A DNA stretch of 64,000 nucleotides from Teichococcus coralli (lineage in GTDB: Bacteria > Pseudomonadota > Alphaproteobacteria > Acetobacterales > Acetobacteraceae): assembly GCF_009829925.1 (NCBI RefSeq), contig NZ_SNVJ01000017.1:1-64000 (forward strand), in the 5' to 3' direction. Under the pieces are notes generated by a model. It did not search any database. It saw only the letters and a list, made by a program, of their open reading frames with translations, and had not been told where the DNA came from. The translations under genes were made by a program, and so were the position numbers. Below are positions 44,497 through 54,023 of the stretch, piece after piece; position 1 is the stretch's first letter; every line of letters begins with the position of its first letter.

Positions 44497-45136
44497 GTTT
44501 TCCTCTTCAGAGTGGCGGTCCGCAAAACTCGGTCGGCTCGGCATGGGCTCGGCATGGTCCAGGGGTTCCGAAATTGCCGCAGCACGCGACGGACGCCTGG
44601 CACCTCACCATCATCGCAGATGATGTGGCAAATTTTCCCACGCCGGAGGAGTGGGGCGGGAACCCGATCTTCGCTGCCCTCGCCCTCTGCACAGGGCAGC
44701 CTGCGTCCAACCCGGCGCCTTGGCAAGGATCATCCGCATGCGGTGACACTCAACCAAGGAGCTACCACGAACGAAGTTCGATCTCGTTCCGCCGTCCGCA
44801 CCCTCATCCATGATCCTTCGCCGGGCACAGGCGGCGCGACGTCCCGGCCTTGCACCCCAACGCCCTGCCTTGGTCAATGAGGATGAACGTCGCGGGCCAA
44901 AGGAGGTTGCGTCCCGGAGGGCGGCGGCATGTCCCTCCTCATCCCCGCTCCTCCGCGAAGCCGCCGCCTGCAACCATGGGCAGGATCAATCCTTACCCTT
45001 TCGGACTGGCCCACCCGCTTCCCGGGCGAGGTCGCTGCGCCGTTTGATGGACAGCCGAAAGCGCAACTCCATACTCTGGCGGGCCGAGGCGGAACGTGCC
45101 TGAACGAGCGAAGCATGTCTCAAGGGGGAGAACGCC
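44497..45136. other. Intergenic region upstream of phaC
   Basis: About 640 bases with no supportable gene. Open frames are unrecognised and lack good ribosome sites. It must hold the promoter of the PHA synthase gene and that of the Cys-rich gene, but no clear -35/-10 pair or operator was found by eye. Confidence 0.5.
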
Positions 45137-47107
45137 ATGCCGGAGGAGAAAGGGCGAGACAAGGAGAGGCCGCAGCCTGCCGGCGGGGAACGAAGCGGCG
45201 GTGATGCGGCCGGGCCCGGGCCCGCCGGCTTTGATGCGCTGCTCGGCCTCTGGTCCGCCTGGATGGCGCCGGACGGGCGCGCCCCGGAGGGAGCCGCCGC
45301 GCAGCCTTCCAGGGCCACGCTGCCCAGCGACGCCCTGGCCGGCCAGTTCCTTGCCACCGGCATGCGGCACCTGACCAAGCGGCTCAGCCAGGACCCGCTG
45401 CTGCGCGCGGTCGATCATCTGTGGAACGCCAACCCGCTGCGCCAGGTCATTCCGGTGGACTGGGCCGAGATCGCCCGCGCCCTGCGCATCGTCTGGCTGC
45501 GCTCGCTGGGCGATCCCGGCAAGGCACTGACCGCCACCATCGAGCTGAACGCCGCGCTCTGGCGCAGCGCCGCCGACAGCTGGACGGAGGCCGGGCGGCG
45601 CTGGCTGGAGGGCTCCCAGGCCGCCGCCACGCCGCCTCAAGGCAACGACAAACGCTTCGCGGCGCCGGAATGGCACAACAACCCCGCCTACCGGACGCTG
45701 AAGGAAGCCTATCTCCTGGCCTCGGACTGGCTGCTCCGGCAGGGCGAGGCGGAGGACATGGAGCCGGCCGAGCGGCAGCGCATCGGCTTCCATCTGCGGC
45801 AGTTCGTGGACGCCACGAGTCCCTCGCTGCTGCTGATCTCCAACCCCGCCGCCCTGCGCCGGGCCATGGAAACCGGCGGCGCCAGCGTGGCCGACGGCAC
45901 CCGCAACCTCATGAACGACCTGCAGGCCGGCCGCCTGAGCATGGTGGATGCCTCGGCCTTCGAGCCCGGCCGCAATCTCGCCCTCTCGCCCGGCAAGGTG
46001 GTCCACCGCAACCGGCTGATCGAGCTGATCCAGTACGCGCCGACCACCGAGACCGCGCATGCCACGCCGCTGCTGATCCTGCCGCCCTGGATCAACAAGT
46101 ACTACATCCTGGACCTGCAGCCGAAGAACAGCATGGTGCGCTACCTGACCGAGCAGGGCTTCACCGTGTTCATGGTTTCCTGGAAGAACCCGGACGCCGC
46201 GATGGATGGCATCACCATCGAGGACTACATGGAGCTTGGCCCGCTGGAGGCCTGCACGGTGGCCCGCGAGATCACCGGGGCCGCCCAGGTGAACGTGATG
46301 GGCTACTGCATCGGAGGTACGCTGCTGGCCATGGTGCTGGCCTGGCTGGCCGCGAAGAAGGACAAGCGCTTCAACGCCGCCACCTTGATGGTGTCGTTGC
46401 AGGACTTCGCCAAGGTGGGCGACACCGCGGTGTTCATGGAGGACAGCGGCATCGACCTGATCGAGCGGCAGATGATGGAGCGCGGCTATCTGGACAGCCG
46501 CGAGATGTCCAACATGTTCAACCTGCTGCGCTCCAACGACCTGATCTGGGCGAATGTCGTCAACAACTACCTGATGGGCGAGAAGCCGCCCGCCTTCGAC
46601 CTGCTCTACTGGAACAGCGACGGCACCCGCATGGCGCGGACGGCGCACAGCTGGTACCTGCGCAACACCTATCGCGAGAACAACCTGATCGTGCCGAGCC
46701 GGATCCAGTTGAAGGGCGAAGCCGTCGACCTCGGCCGCATCCGCAACGACATCTATGCCGTTGGCGCGGAGAAGGACCATATCGTGCCTTGGGACGCCGC
46801 CTGGCGCATCACCCGGCTGGCGGGAGGAAAGGTGCGCTTCGTGCTCGCCTCCAGCGGCCACATCGCCGGGATCATCAACCCGCCGGGCGGCAAGGGCTTC
46901 CACTGGACCACCGATGCGTCCGCGCCGGTGCCTCCGACCGCGGGCGAGTGGCGGCTGGCCGCCACGCAGCAGGCCGGGAGCTGGTGGCCGGACTGGGCAG
47001 CGTGGCTGGCCGAGCGCTCCGGGCCACGCGGCGCCCCCCCGGGCCTGGGCAACGCGGCCCACCCGCCGCTGGAGGACGCGCCGGGCCGCTACGTGCTGGA
47101 GAAGTAG
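45137..47107 (+). CDS. phaC: Class I poly(3-hydroxyalkanoate) synthase
   Basis: A 656-residue PHA polymerase. The lipase-like box GYCIGG (389-394) places the nucleophile at Cys391; Asp547 (AEKDHIV) and His575 (SSGHIAG) complete the triad with the same 28-residue Asp-His spacing as the Cupriavidus enzyme. Conserved segments LPPWINKYYILDL and FMVSWKNPDA are present. It polymerises (R)-3-hydroxyacyl-CoA into storage granules. The N-terminal ~65 residues are Pro/Gly/Ala-rich. A GGGGGAG site precedes the ATG. No phaA, phaB or phasin gene is adjacent; only DUF6489 follows. Confidence 0.95.
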   Translation: MPEEKGRDKERPQPAGGERSGGDAAGPGPAGFDALLGLWSAWMAPDGRAPEGAAAQPSRATLPSDALAGQFLATGMRHLTKRLSQDPLLRAVDHLWNANPLRQVIPVDWAEIARALRIVWLRSLGDPGKALTATIELNAALWRSAADSWTEAGRRWLEGSQAAATPPQGNDKRFAAPEWHNNPAYRTLKEAYLLASDWLLRQGEAEDMEPAERQRIGFHLRQFVDATSPSLLLISNPAALRRAMETGGASVADGTRNLMNDLQAGRLSMVDASAFEPGRNLALSPGKVVHRNRLIELIQYAPTTETAHATPLLILPPWINKYYILDLQPKNSMVRYLTEQGFTVFMVSWKNPDAAMDGITIEDYMELGPLEACTVAREITGAAQVNVMGYCIGGTLLAMVLAWLAAKKDKRFNAATLMVSLQDFAKVGDTAVFMEDSGIDLIERQMMERGYLDSREMSNMFNLLRSNDLIWANVVNNYLMGEKPPAFDLLYWNSDGTRMARTAHSWYLRNTYRENNLIVPSRIQLKGEAVDLGRIRNDIYAVGAEKDHIVPWDAAWRITRLAGGKVRFVLASSGHIAGIINPPGGKGFHWTTDASAPVPPTAGEWRLAATQQAGSWWPDWAAWLAERSGPRGAPPGLGNAAHPPLEDAPGRYVLEK

Positions 47108-47131
47108 GCGCCGGAGGAGGAGGGAAGCCCT

Positions 47132-47383
47132 GTGAAGTTCAACATCGAGATCGACTGCACGCCGGAGGAGGCGCGCACCTTCTTCGGCCTGCCGGACGTC
47201 AAGCCCATGCAGGCGGCGGTGATGCAGAAGATGGAGCGGCAGATGCTGGATGCCCTGGCCAGCATGGCGCCGGAGGCCCTGATGAAGGCCTGGGTCCCGG
47301 CCACGCCCTGGACGCCGGGCCAGATGCAGGAAGCGATGGCCAACATGCTGAACGCTTCCTTCGGGCGACCCCGGAAGGAGTGA
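47132..47383 (+). CDS. DUF6489 family protein
   Basis: An 83-residue protein starting at GTG after a strong GGAGGAGG site, 24 bases after phaC. It reads MKFNIEIDCTPEEARTFFGL with a Met/Ala-rich helical second half. DUF6489 proteins are small alphaproteobacterial proteins often next to PHA synthase genes; a granule-associated or phasin-like role is plausible but unproven. Confidence 0.82.
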   Translation: MKFNIEIDCTPEEARTFFGLPDVKPMQAAVMQKMERQMLDALASMAPEALMKAWVPATPWTPGQMQEAMANMLNASFGRPRKE

Positions 47384-47413
47384 GGCGCCGCGACCCGGCG
47401 GCGACATCGAGGC

Positions 47414-47435
47414 GGGAGGGGGCACCGCCCCTCCC
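47414..47435. terminator. Hairpin between convergent genes
   Basis: GGGAGGGG (47414-47421) pairs with CCCCTCCC (47428-47435) around GCACCG, between the DUF6489 gene and the convergent MFS gene. The stem is nearly the same as the one at 39669-39689. Confidence 0.5.
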
Positions 47436-47449
47436 GGCCAGGTCGCGCC

Positions 47450-48796
47450 TTACTGGTCGCGGATTTCCATCTGCATCTGCCGGTTCGTCGCCAGCGCCAG
47501 CAGCGTGCAGATCACGCCGGAAAGCAGGTAGCCGCCGACCGCGGCCAGCCCGAGCCACTGCGAAAGGGCCAGCACCACAAGCGGCGCGAAGCCGGCGCCC
47601 ACCAGCCAGGCGATGTCCGAGGTCAGGGCAGCGCCGGTGTAGCGGAAGCGGCGGGCGAAGTTCGAGGCCACCGCGCCGCTCGCTTGGCCGAAGGAGAGGC
47701 CGAGCAGGGCGAAGCCAAGCAGGACGAAGCTGGTATGGCCGGAGGAACCCTGGCTCAGCAGGAAGGGGCCGAGAAAGGCGAAGCCGCCGATCAGCACCGC
47801 GCCGCCCGCAAGCAGCCGCCGCCGGCCGATCCGGTCGGCGATCCAGCCGGACAGGATGACGGTCAGCAGCATGATCGCGGCGCCTGCGGCCTGCACCATC
47901 AGGAACTCGGCAATGCCGCGGTCGGTGCGCAGCGCGATCCAGGCCAGCGGAAAGACGGTGACGAGGTGAAACAGCGCGAAGCAGGCGAGCGGCACGAAGG
48001 CGCCGACCACGAGGTTGCGGCCGCTCACCGTCACCACGTCCGAGATGTGGGCGGGCTGCAGCTCGTCCCGCTGCAGCAGGGCCGCGAATTCCCGCGTGGC
48101 CACCAGGCGCAGCCGCGCGAACAGCGCCACGACGTTGATGGTGAAGGCAACAAAGAAGGGATAGCGCCAGCCCCAGCTCTGGAAGTCGGCTTCCGGCAGG
48201 GAGGATACCAGGAAGGCGAAAAGCCCGGCGGCCAGCAGGAAGCCGAGCGGCGCGCCAAGCTGCGGCACCATGGCATACCAGCCCCGCCGCTTCTGCGGGG
48301 CGTTCAGCGCCAGCAGGGAGGCCAGGCCATCCCAGGCGCCACCCAGCGCCAGCCCCTGCGCGAAGCGGGCCAGGCCGAGCAGCACGATCGTGGCGGCGCC
48401 GAACACCTCGGGCGCCGGCAGCATGCTGATCGCGGCCGTGGAGCCGCCCAGCAGGAACAGCGCCACCGTCAGCTTCACGCCGCGGCCATGCCTTCGGTCC
48501 AGCGCCATGAAGAGGGAGGAGCCGAGCGGCCGGGCGATGAAGGCGAGCGAGAACAGGGCGAAGGAGTAGAGCATCGCCACGGTCGCGTCGGTGTCGGGAA
48601 AGAGGAAGCGCGGGAAGACCAGCACCGAGGCGATGGCATAGACGAAGAAGTCGAAGAACTCGGACATGCGTCCGATCACGACCCCGATCGCGATCTCGCC
48701 GGGCGAGACCGCGTGATGGTCGGCATTGGCCAGCCGCGCATCGCGCTCGAGTTCGGCCGAGTTCGGCAATCCCTGATTGTAGCTGCTCGTGATCAA
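47450..48796 (-). CDS. MFS transporter, MHS (metabolite:H+ symporter) type
   Basis: A 448-residue permease with 12 hydrophobic segments. The MHS-family opening is IGVVIGRMSEFFDFFVYAIA, followed by RPLGSSLFMALDRRHGRGVK (loop 2-3 motif). Relatives carry citrate, proline/betaine, shikimate or alpha-ketoglutarate. I chose TTG 48796 because GGAGG lies eight bases before it; longer in-frame starts give a disordered Ala/Gly/Ser leader. It is divergent from the cyo operon with a 256-base gap containing a palindrome. Confidence 0.87.
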   Translation of the reverse strand: MITSSYNQGLPNSAELERDARLANADHHAVSPGEIAIGVVIGRMSEFFDFFVYAIASVLVFPRFLFPDTDATVAMLYSFALFSLAFIARPLGSSLFMALDRRHGRGVKLTVALFLLGGSTAAISMLPAPEVFGAATIVLLGLARFAQGLALGGAWDGLASLLALNAPQKRRGWYAMVPQLGAPLGFLLAAGLFAFLVSSLPEADFQSWGWRYPFFVAFTINVVALFARLRLVATREFAALLQRDELQPAHISDVVTVSGRNLVVGAFVPLACFALFHLVTVFPLAWIALRTDRGIAEFLMVQAAGAAIMLLTVILSGWIADRIGRRRLLAGGAVLIGGFAFLGPFLLSQGSSGHTSFVLLGFALLGLSFGQASGAVASNFARRFRYTGAALTSDIAWLVGAGFAPLVVLALSQWLGLAAVGGYLLSGVICTLLALATNRQMQMEIRDQ

Positions 48797-48972
48797 GCCC
48801 TGTCCTCCAGACTTCGACCCGCTGGATGCCGCCGCTCCGCTGGAGGTTGCGGGCGCTCCGGCCGATCCGTGCGGCGCCCGCCCTCCGCGGCCCGGCGCTG
48901 AAGCCCTGGGGCCATCCGAGCGCAAAGCCTTTAGCGTCCGGCCGTAGCACGGGCAATCCGCGGCTGGCGATA

Positions 48973-48985
48973 GGACAAAGTGTCC
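48973..48985. promoter_or_regulatory. Palindrome GGACA-AAG-TGTCC upstream of cyoA
   Basis: A perfect five-base inverted repeat with a three-base spacer, lying 67 bases before the cyoA start and 176 bases before the divergent MFS start. The form suits a dimeric regulator or an RNA polymerase-proximal operator. It does not match an FNR site. Confidence 0.4.
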
Positions 48986-49052
48986 AATCCCCGCATGCCG
49001 CTGGCGCGCCTATGTACCGCCGCACTGCAACATGGCTCCCTGATTGAACGGC

Positions 49053-50150
49053 ATGTCCCGCAAGATCCTGCGCATCCTGCCCCTGATGGCCCTCGCGGCC
49101 ATTCTCTCCGGCTGCAAGATGACCATCCTCAACCCTTCGGGCGACATCGCCGCGCAGCAGCGCGACCTGATCGTCTACTCGACGGTGCTGATGCTGCTCA
49201 TCATTGTGCCCGTCATCCTGCTGACCCTGTTCTTCGCCTGGCGCTACCGGGCCTCGAACACCAAGGCCAAGTATGATCCGGAATGGAATCATTCGACCGG
49301 CCTGGAGGTCGTCATCTGGTCGGCGCCGCTCGCCATCATCGTGGCGCTGGGCGCGCTGACCTGGGTCAGCACGCACCTGCTCGATCCCTACCGGCCGCTT
49401 TCGCGCATCGACGCCAGCACGCCGCTGCGCGACGAGGTGCGGCCGCTGGAGGTGGACGTCGTCTCGCTCGACTGGAAGTGGCTGTTCATCTACCCCGAGC
49501 AGGGGATCGCGACGGTCAACGAGCTGGCGGCGCCGGTGGATGCGCCGATCAACTTCCGCCTGACCTCCTCGACGATGATGAACTCATTCTCCATCCCCGC
49601 CCTGGCCGGGATGGTCTACACCATGCCCGGCATGGTCACGAAGCTGCACGCCGTGATCAACGAGCCCGGCGTCTACCAGGGGCTTTCGGCCAACTACAGC
49701 GGCCATGGCTTCTCGGACATGCACTTCAAGTTCCATGGCCTGAGCCAGACCGACTTCAACGCCTGGGTGGCCGAGGCGAAGGCTTCCGGCGAGCGCCTCG
49801 GGCGGCAGGAGTACCTGGCGATGGCGCAGCCCAGCACCAGGGAGCCGGTCCGCCGCTTCGGCAGCGTGGATCCCGAGCTGTACGGCGCCATCGTCGAGCG
49901 CTGCGTGGAGCCGGGCAAGATGTGCATGAGCGAGATGGCCCGCATCGACGCGCAGGGCGGCGCCGGCATGGCCGGCACCCTGAACGTGGTGACCAAGCGG
50001 GTCCAGCATGCCGCCGCCGGCCGTCCGGGCGAGGACGCGCGGGGCGCCGAGCGGCGCTACGTGCTGTCCTTCTGCACGATCGACCAGCCCTATGGCGCCA
50101 CCGGCTCGGACGCCGCGCCGCGTCCCGCCTCCCCTGGAACGACAGAGTAA
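49053..50150 (+). CDS. cyoA: Cytochrome bo3 ubiquinol oxidase subunit II
   Basis: A 365-residue subunit. A lipoprotein signal ends in LSGC (Cys21), followed by two membrane helices ([21 protein letters not shown] and [20 protein letters not shown]) and the cupredoxin domain. The domain lacks the CuA ligands, as expected for a quinol oxidase, and keeps [20 protein letters not shown]. It is the first gene of a cyoABCD operon that oxidises ubiquinol and pumps protons in the inner membrane. ATG 49053 is preferred over an upstream TTG. Confidence 0.95.
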   Translation: MSRKILRILPLMALAAILSGCKMTILNPSGDIAAQQRDLIVYSTVLMLLIIVPVILLTLFFAWRYRASNTKAKYDPEWNHSTGLEVVIWSAPLAIIVALGALTWVSTHLLDPYRPLSRIDASTPLRDEVRPLEVDVVSLDWKWLFIYPEQGIATVNELAAPVDAPINFRLTSSTMMNSFSIPALAGMVYTMPGMVTKLHAVINEPGVYQGLSANYSGHGFSDMHFKFHGLSQTDFNAWVAEAKASGERLGRQEYLAMAQPSTREPVRRFGSVDPELYGAIVERCVEPGKMCMSEMARIDAQGGAGMAGTLNVVTKRVQHAAAGRPGEDARGAERRYVLSFCTIDQPYGATGSDAAPRPASPGTTE

Positions 50151-50154
50151 CGCC

Positions 50155-52155
50155 ATGTCCAGCAATCCGGACTTCTGGAGCTTCGTCTTCGGGCGGCTCT
50201 CCTGGGAATCCTTCCCGCTTCACGAGCCGATCCTGGTGGTCACCTTCCTGGCGGTGGCGCTGGGCGGCGCCGCGATGCTGGGCGCCCTGACCTACTTCCG
50301 GGCCTGGGGCTACCTGTGGCGCGAGTGGCTGACCAGCGTGGACCACAAGCGCATCGGCATCATGTACATCGTGCTGGCGCTCATCATGCTGCTGCGTGGC
50401 TTCGCCGACGCGCTGATGATGCGGGCGCAGCAGGCGATCGCCTTCGGCGGCTCCGAGGGCTACCTGCCGCCGCACCACTACGACCAGATCTTCACCGCCC
50501 ACGGCGTGATCATGATCTTCTTCGTCGCCATGCCGCTGGTGACGGGGCTCATGAACTTCGTGGTGCCGCTGCAGATCGGCGCGCGCGACGTCGCCTTCCC
50601 CTTCCTGAACAATTTCAGCTTCTGGATGACCGTCTCGGGCGCCGTCATCGTCATGATGTCGCTGTTCGTGGGCGAGTTCGCGCAGACCGGCTGGCTGGCC
50701 TATCCGCCGCTCTCGGGGCTGGAGGGCAGCCCCGGGGTGGGCGTCGACTACTACATCTGGGCCCTGCAGGTCGCCGGCATCGGCACCTTGCTCTCGGGCG
50801 TCAACCTGATCGCCACCATCGTCAAGATGCGGGCGCCGGGCATGACCATGATGAAGCTGCCGGTCTTCACCTGGACCGCGCTCTGCACCAACGTGCTGAT
50901 CGTCGCCTCCTTCCCGGTGCTGACCGCCGTGCTGGTGCTGCTGTCGCTCGACCGCTACGTGGGAACCAACTTCTTCACGAACGACCTCGGCGGCAACCCG
51001 ATGATGTACGTGAACCTGATCTGGATCTGGGGCCACCCGGAGGTCTACATCCTGATCCTGCCGGCCTTTGGCGTCTTCTCCGAGGTCACCTCCACCTTCT
51101 GCAGCAAGCGCCTCTTCGGCTACACCTCGATGGTCTACGCCACCGTGGTGATCACCATCCTGTCCTACCTGGTGTGGCTGCACCACTTCTTCACGATGGG
51201 GTCGGGCGCCAGCGTCAACTCCTTCTTCGGCATCACGACGATGATCATCTCGATCCCGACGGGCGCGAAGATCTTCAACTGGCTCTTCACCATGTTCCGC
51301 GGCCGCATCCGGTTCGAAGTGCCGATGATGTACACCGTGGGCTTCATGGTCACCTTCGTGATCGGCGGCATGACCGGCGTCATGCTCGCGGTGCCCCCGG
51401 CCGACTTCCAGCTGCACAACAGCCTGTTCCTGATCGCCCATTTCCACAACGTCATCATCGGCGGCGTGGTGTTCGGCATGTTCGCGGGCATCGCCTACTG
51501 GTTCCCCAAGGCCTTCGGCTTCAAGCTGGACCCGTTCTGGGGCAAGATGTCCTTCTGGTTCTGGCTGATCGGCTTCTGGGTCGCCTTCATGCCGATCTAC
51601 GTGCTCGGCCTGATGGGCGTGACCCGCCGCCTCAACCATTTCGACGACCCCTCGCTGCAGATCTGGTTCGTCGTCGCCGCCTTCGGCGCGGTGCTGATCG
51701 CCTGCGGCATCGCCAGCTTCCTGATCCAGCTGGTGGTGAGCTTCATGAAGCGCGAGCAGCTGCGCGACCTGACCGGCGACCCCTGGGGCGGCCGCACGCT
51801 GGAGTGGTCCACCTCCTCGCCGCCGCCGGTCTACAACTTCGCCTTCACGCCCATCATCCATGACCATGATGCGTGGTGGGACATGAAGCAGCGCGGCTAC
51901 ACCCGCCCGCTGCACGGCTTCCGCCCGATCCACATGCCGAAGAACACCGGCACCGGCATCATCCTGGCCGGCCTGTCGATCGCCTTCGCCTTCGGCATGA
52001 TCTGGTACATGTGGTGGCTGGCGGCGCTGAGCTTCGTGGCAATGGTTGTCATCTCCATCGGCCACACCTTCAACTACCACCGGGACTTCCACATCCCCTC
52101 CGAGGTGGTGGACCGCACCGAGCGGACCCGCACCGCTCTGATGGCGGGAGAGTAA
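50155..52155 (+). CDS. cyoB: Cytochrome bo3 ubiquinol oxidase subunit I
   Basis: A 666-residue haem-copper subunit. Haem and copper ligands are visible in [26 protein letters not shown] (with the His-Tyr pair) and LHHFF, and the final haem ligands in [13 protein letters not shown]. Additional N- and C-terminal helices are typical of CyoB. It carries the low-spin b and high-spin o haems and CuB, where oxygen is reduced. It starts four bases after the cyoA stop. Confidence 0.97.
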   Translation: MSSNPDFWSFVFGRLSWESFPLHEPILVVTFLAVALGGAAMLGALTYFRAWGYLWREWLTSVDHKRIGIMYIVLALIMLLRGFADALMMRAQQAIAFGGSEGYLPPHHYDQIFTAHGVIMIFFVAMPLVTGLMNFVVPLQIGARDVAFPFLNNFSFWMTVSGAVIVMMSLFVGEFAQTGWLAYPPLSGLEGSPGVGVDYYIWALQVAGIGTLLSGVNLIATIVKMRAPGMTMMKLPVFTWTALCTNVLIVASFPVLTAVLVLLSLDRYVGTNFFTNDLGGNPMMYVNLIWIWGHPEVYILILPAFGVFSEVTSTFCSKRLFGYTSMVYATVVITILSYLVWLHHFFTMGSGASVNSFFGITTMIISIPTGAKIFNWLFTMFRGRIRFEVPMMYTVGFMVTFVIGGMTGVMLAVPPADFQLHNSLFLIAHFHNVIIGGVVFGMFAGIAYWFPKAFGFKLDPFWGKMSFWFWLIGFWVAFMPIYVLGLMGVTRRLNHFDDPSLQIWFVVAAFGAVLIACGIASFLIQLVVSFMKREQLRDLTGDPWGGRTLEWSTSSPPPVYNFAFTPIIHDHDAWWDMKQRGYTRPLHGFRPIHMPKNTGTGIILAGLSIAFAFGMIWYMWWLAALSFVAMVVISIGHTFNYHRDFHIPSEVVDRTERTRTALMAGE

Positions 52156-52159
52156 GCCC

Positions 52160-52795
52160 ATGTCCGCACCCACCCTGCACGCCGCCACCCCCGCGGAGGA
52201 AGTGGCCTTCTACGTGGCGGAGGAGGAGCACGCGCATTCCGGGGCCAGCACCATGCTGGGCTTCTGGATCTACCTGATGAGCGACTGCCTCATCTTCGCC
52301 GTGCTCTTCGCCACCTATGGCGTGCTCGGCCGCAGCTACGCGGCCGGGCCGTCCGGGGCCGACCTGTTCGACCTGCCGCTGGTGGCGCTCAACACCGCCA
52401 TGCTGCTGTTCTCCTCCATCACCTATGGCTTCGCCATGCTGGAGATGGAGCGCAACAGGAAGGGCATGACGCTGCTCTGGCTGGCCATCACCGGCCTGTT
52501 CGGCGCCGCCTTCATCTTCTTCGAGCTCTACGAGTTCGCGCACCTGATCGCCGAGGGCGCGGGGCCGCAGCGCAGCGCCTTCCTGTCCTCCTTCTTCACC
52601 CTGGTCGGCACGCACGGCCTGCACGTCACCTGCGGCCTGATCTGGCTGGTGACGCTGATGGTGCAGGTCGCGCAGCGCGGCCTGATCGAGGACAACAAGC
52701 GGCGCCTGATGTGCCTGAGCCTGTTCTGGCACTTCCTGGACGTCATCTGGATCGGCGTCTTCTCGTTCGTCTACCTGATGGGAGTGCTGCAATGA
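52160..52795 (+). CDS. cyoC: Cytochrome bo3 ubiquinol oxidase subunit III
   Basis: A 211-residue membrane subunit with five helices. It has [20 protein letters not shown] near the start and [15 protein letters not shown] in the middle, both conserved in CyoC. It stabilises the oxidase complex. Four bases separate it from cyoB, and its stop overlaps cyoD. Confidence 0.95.
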   Translation: MSAPTLHAATPAEEVAFYVAEEEHAHSGASTMLGFWIYLMSDCLIFAVLFATYGVLGRSYAAGPSGADLFDLPLVALNTAMLLFSSITYGFAMLEMERNRKGMTLLWLAITGLFGAAFIFFELYEFAHLIAEGAGPQRSAFLSSFFTLVGTHGLHVTCGLIWLVTLMVQVAQRGLIEDNKRRLMCLSLFWHFLDVIWIGVFSFVYLMGVLQ

Positions 52796-53205
52796 GCCCC
52801 GACACCCTCGCGCAGCACCACAACCCTGGTCACGGGCACGGGCACGGGCACGGGCACGCGCATGGCGATGGCGCCGGACACGGCACGCTGAAGGGCTATC
52901 TGACCGGCTTCGCCCTCGCCGTCATCCTGACGGCCATTCCCTTCTGGCTGGTCATGGGCGACGTGTTCGCGAACCCGCAGGTCACGGCCTTCGGCATCAT
53001 GGCGCTGGCCGTGGTGCAGGTGATCGTGCACATGGTCTACTTCCTGCACATGAACACGCGCTCGGAAGGCGGCTGGACCATGCTGGCGCTGATCTTCACG
53101 ATCGTGATCGTGGCCATCACGCTGAGCGGCTCGCTTTGGGTGATGTACCACCTCAACGCCAACATGATGCCCATGCCGGCCCACGACATGCGCGGAATGC
53201 CCTGA
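52792..53205 (+). CDS. cyoD: Cytochrome bo3 ubiquinol oxidase subunit IV, His-rich N terminus
   Basis: A 137-residue subunit with three membrane helices ([33 protein letters not shown] and a last one near residues 97-122) matching CyoD. The first ~32 residues form a His/Gly tract ([19 protein letters not shown]) encoded by repeated GGGCAC units, not seen in E. coli CyoD. It may bind copper or zinc, or be a slippage-prone repeat. The ATG overlaps the cyoC stop (ATGA). Confidence 0.93.
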   Translation: MSPDTLAQHHNPGHGHGHGHGHAHGDGAGHGTLKGYLTGFALAVILTAIPFWLVMGDVFANPQVTAFGIMALAVVQVIVHMVYFLHMNTRSEGGWTMLALIFTIVIVAITLSGSLWVMYHLNANMMPMPAHDMRGMP

Positions 53206-53207
53206 GG

Positions 53208-53984
53208 ATGCCCGCGCCAGGCCCCGCGGCGGCGGCGGAGGAGGCCGGGCGACCCCGCTCGCCGCGCCTCCTCGCCCTGCTCGGGGCGCTGGCGGTGCTT
53301 GGCGTCATCATCCTGGTGGCGCTGGGCAACTGGCAGGTCGCGCGCCGTGCCTGGAAGCTCGACCTGATCGCCCGGGTGGACGCCCGGGTCCATGCGGCGC
53401 CGGTGCCGCCCCCCGCGCCCCCCGAGTGGCCGCAGGTGTCCGCCGCGCGTGACGAGTACCGCCACGTCCGCGCCGCCGGCCGGTACCTCCCCGGCAACAG
53501 CACGCTGGTGCAGGCAAGCACCGTCCTGGGCGCCGGCTACTGGGTGCTCACCCCTTTCCGGACGCAAGGGGGCTTCACCGTGCTGATCAACCGCGGCTTC
53601 GTTCCCGGCGACCGGGAGGAAGCCACCGGCCATCTCGGCGCGACGCCCGCGGGCACCGTTGCCGTCACCGGCCTGCTGCGCCTCGGTGAGCCGGGCGGTG
53701 CCTTCCTCCGCGGCAACGTGCCGGCGGAAGGCCGCTGGTACTCGCGCGACGTGGCGGCCATCGCCGCCAACCAGGGGCTGGGAGAGGTGGCGCCCTACTT
53801 CATCGACGCCGAGGCGGGTCCGGACCCCCGCGCCTACCCGGTCGGCGGCCTCACCGTCATCTCCTTCCCCAACAACCACCTGGTGTACGCGATCACCTGG
53901 TATGCCTTGGCGCTGATGCTGGCCGGCACCACCTTCTATGCCGCGCGCGAGGAATGGCGCATCCGCCGGGGCAAGCGCCCCTGA
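53208..53984 (+). CDS. SURF1-family oxidase assembly protein
   Basis: A 258-residue protein with one membrane helix near the N terminus (LLALLGALAVLGVIILVALG, followed by NWQVARRAWKL) and one near the C terminus (LVYAITWYALALMLAGTTFY). The SURF1 pattern lies between them (YWVLTPFRTQGGFTVLINRG, WYSRD). SURF1 helps insert haem into haem-copper oxidases. It starts two bases after cyoD, so it is the fifth gene of the oxidase operon. Confidence 0.93.
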   Translation: MPAPGPAAAAEEAGRPRSPRLLALLGALAVLGVIILVALGNWQVARRAWKLDLIARVDARVHAAPVPPPAPPEWPQVSAARDEYRHVRAAGRYLPGNSTLVQASTVLGAGYWVLTPFRTQGGFTVLINRGFVPGDREEATGHLGATPAGTVAVTGLLRLGEPGGAFLRGNVPAEGRWYSRDVAAIAANQGLGEVAPYFIDAEAGPDPRAYPVGGLTVISFPNNHLVYAITWYALALMLAGTTFYAAREEWRIRRGKRP

Positions 53985-54023
53985 GCAGCCCGGCCGCCGG
54001 CCAGACCGTTGGAGAGGAGGGAG

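Noticed and set aside
44993..47425. An 810-codon minus-strand frame opposite phaC
   Set aside because: It is a shadow of the PHA synthase gene, whose catalytic triad and family segments are intact on the plus strand.
49756..52188. An 810-codon minus-strand frame opposite cyoA/cyoB
   Set aside because: The composition (Asp/His/Glu-rich) is that of an antisense shadow of a membrane protein gene; cyoB is unmistakable.
52820..52880. GGGCAC tandem units considered as a CRISPR or intergenic repeat
   Set aside because: The units lie inside cyoD in frame and encode Gly-His pairs; there are no spacers.
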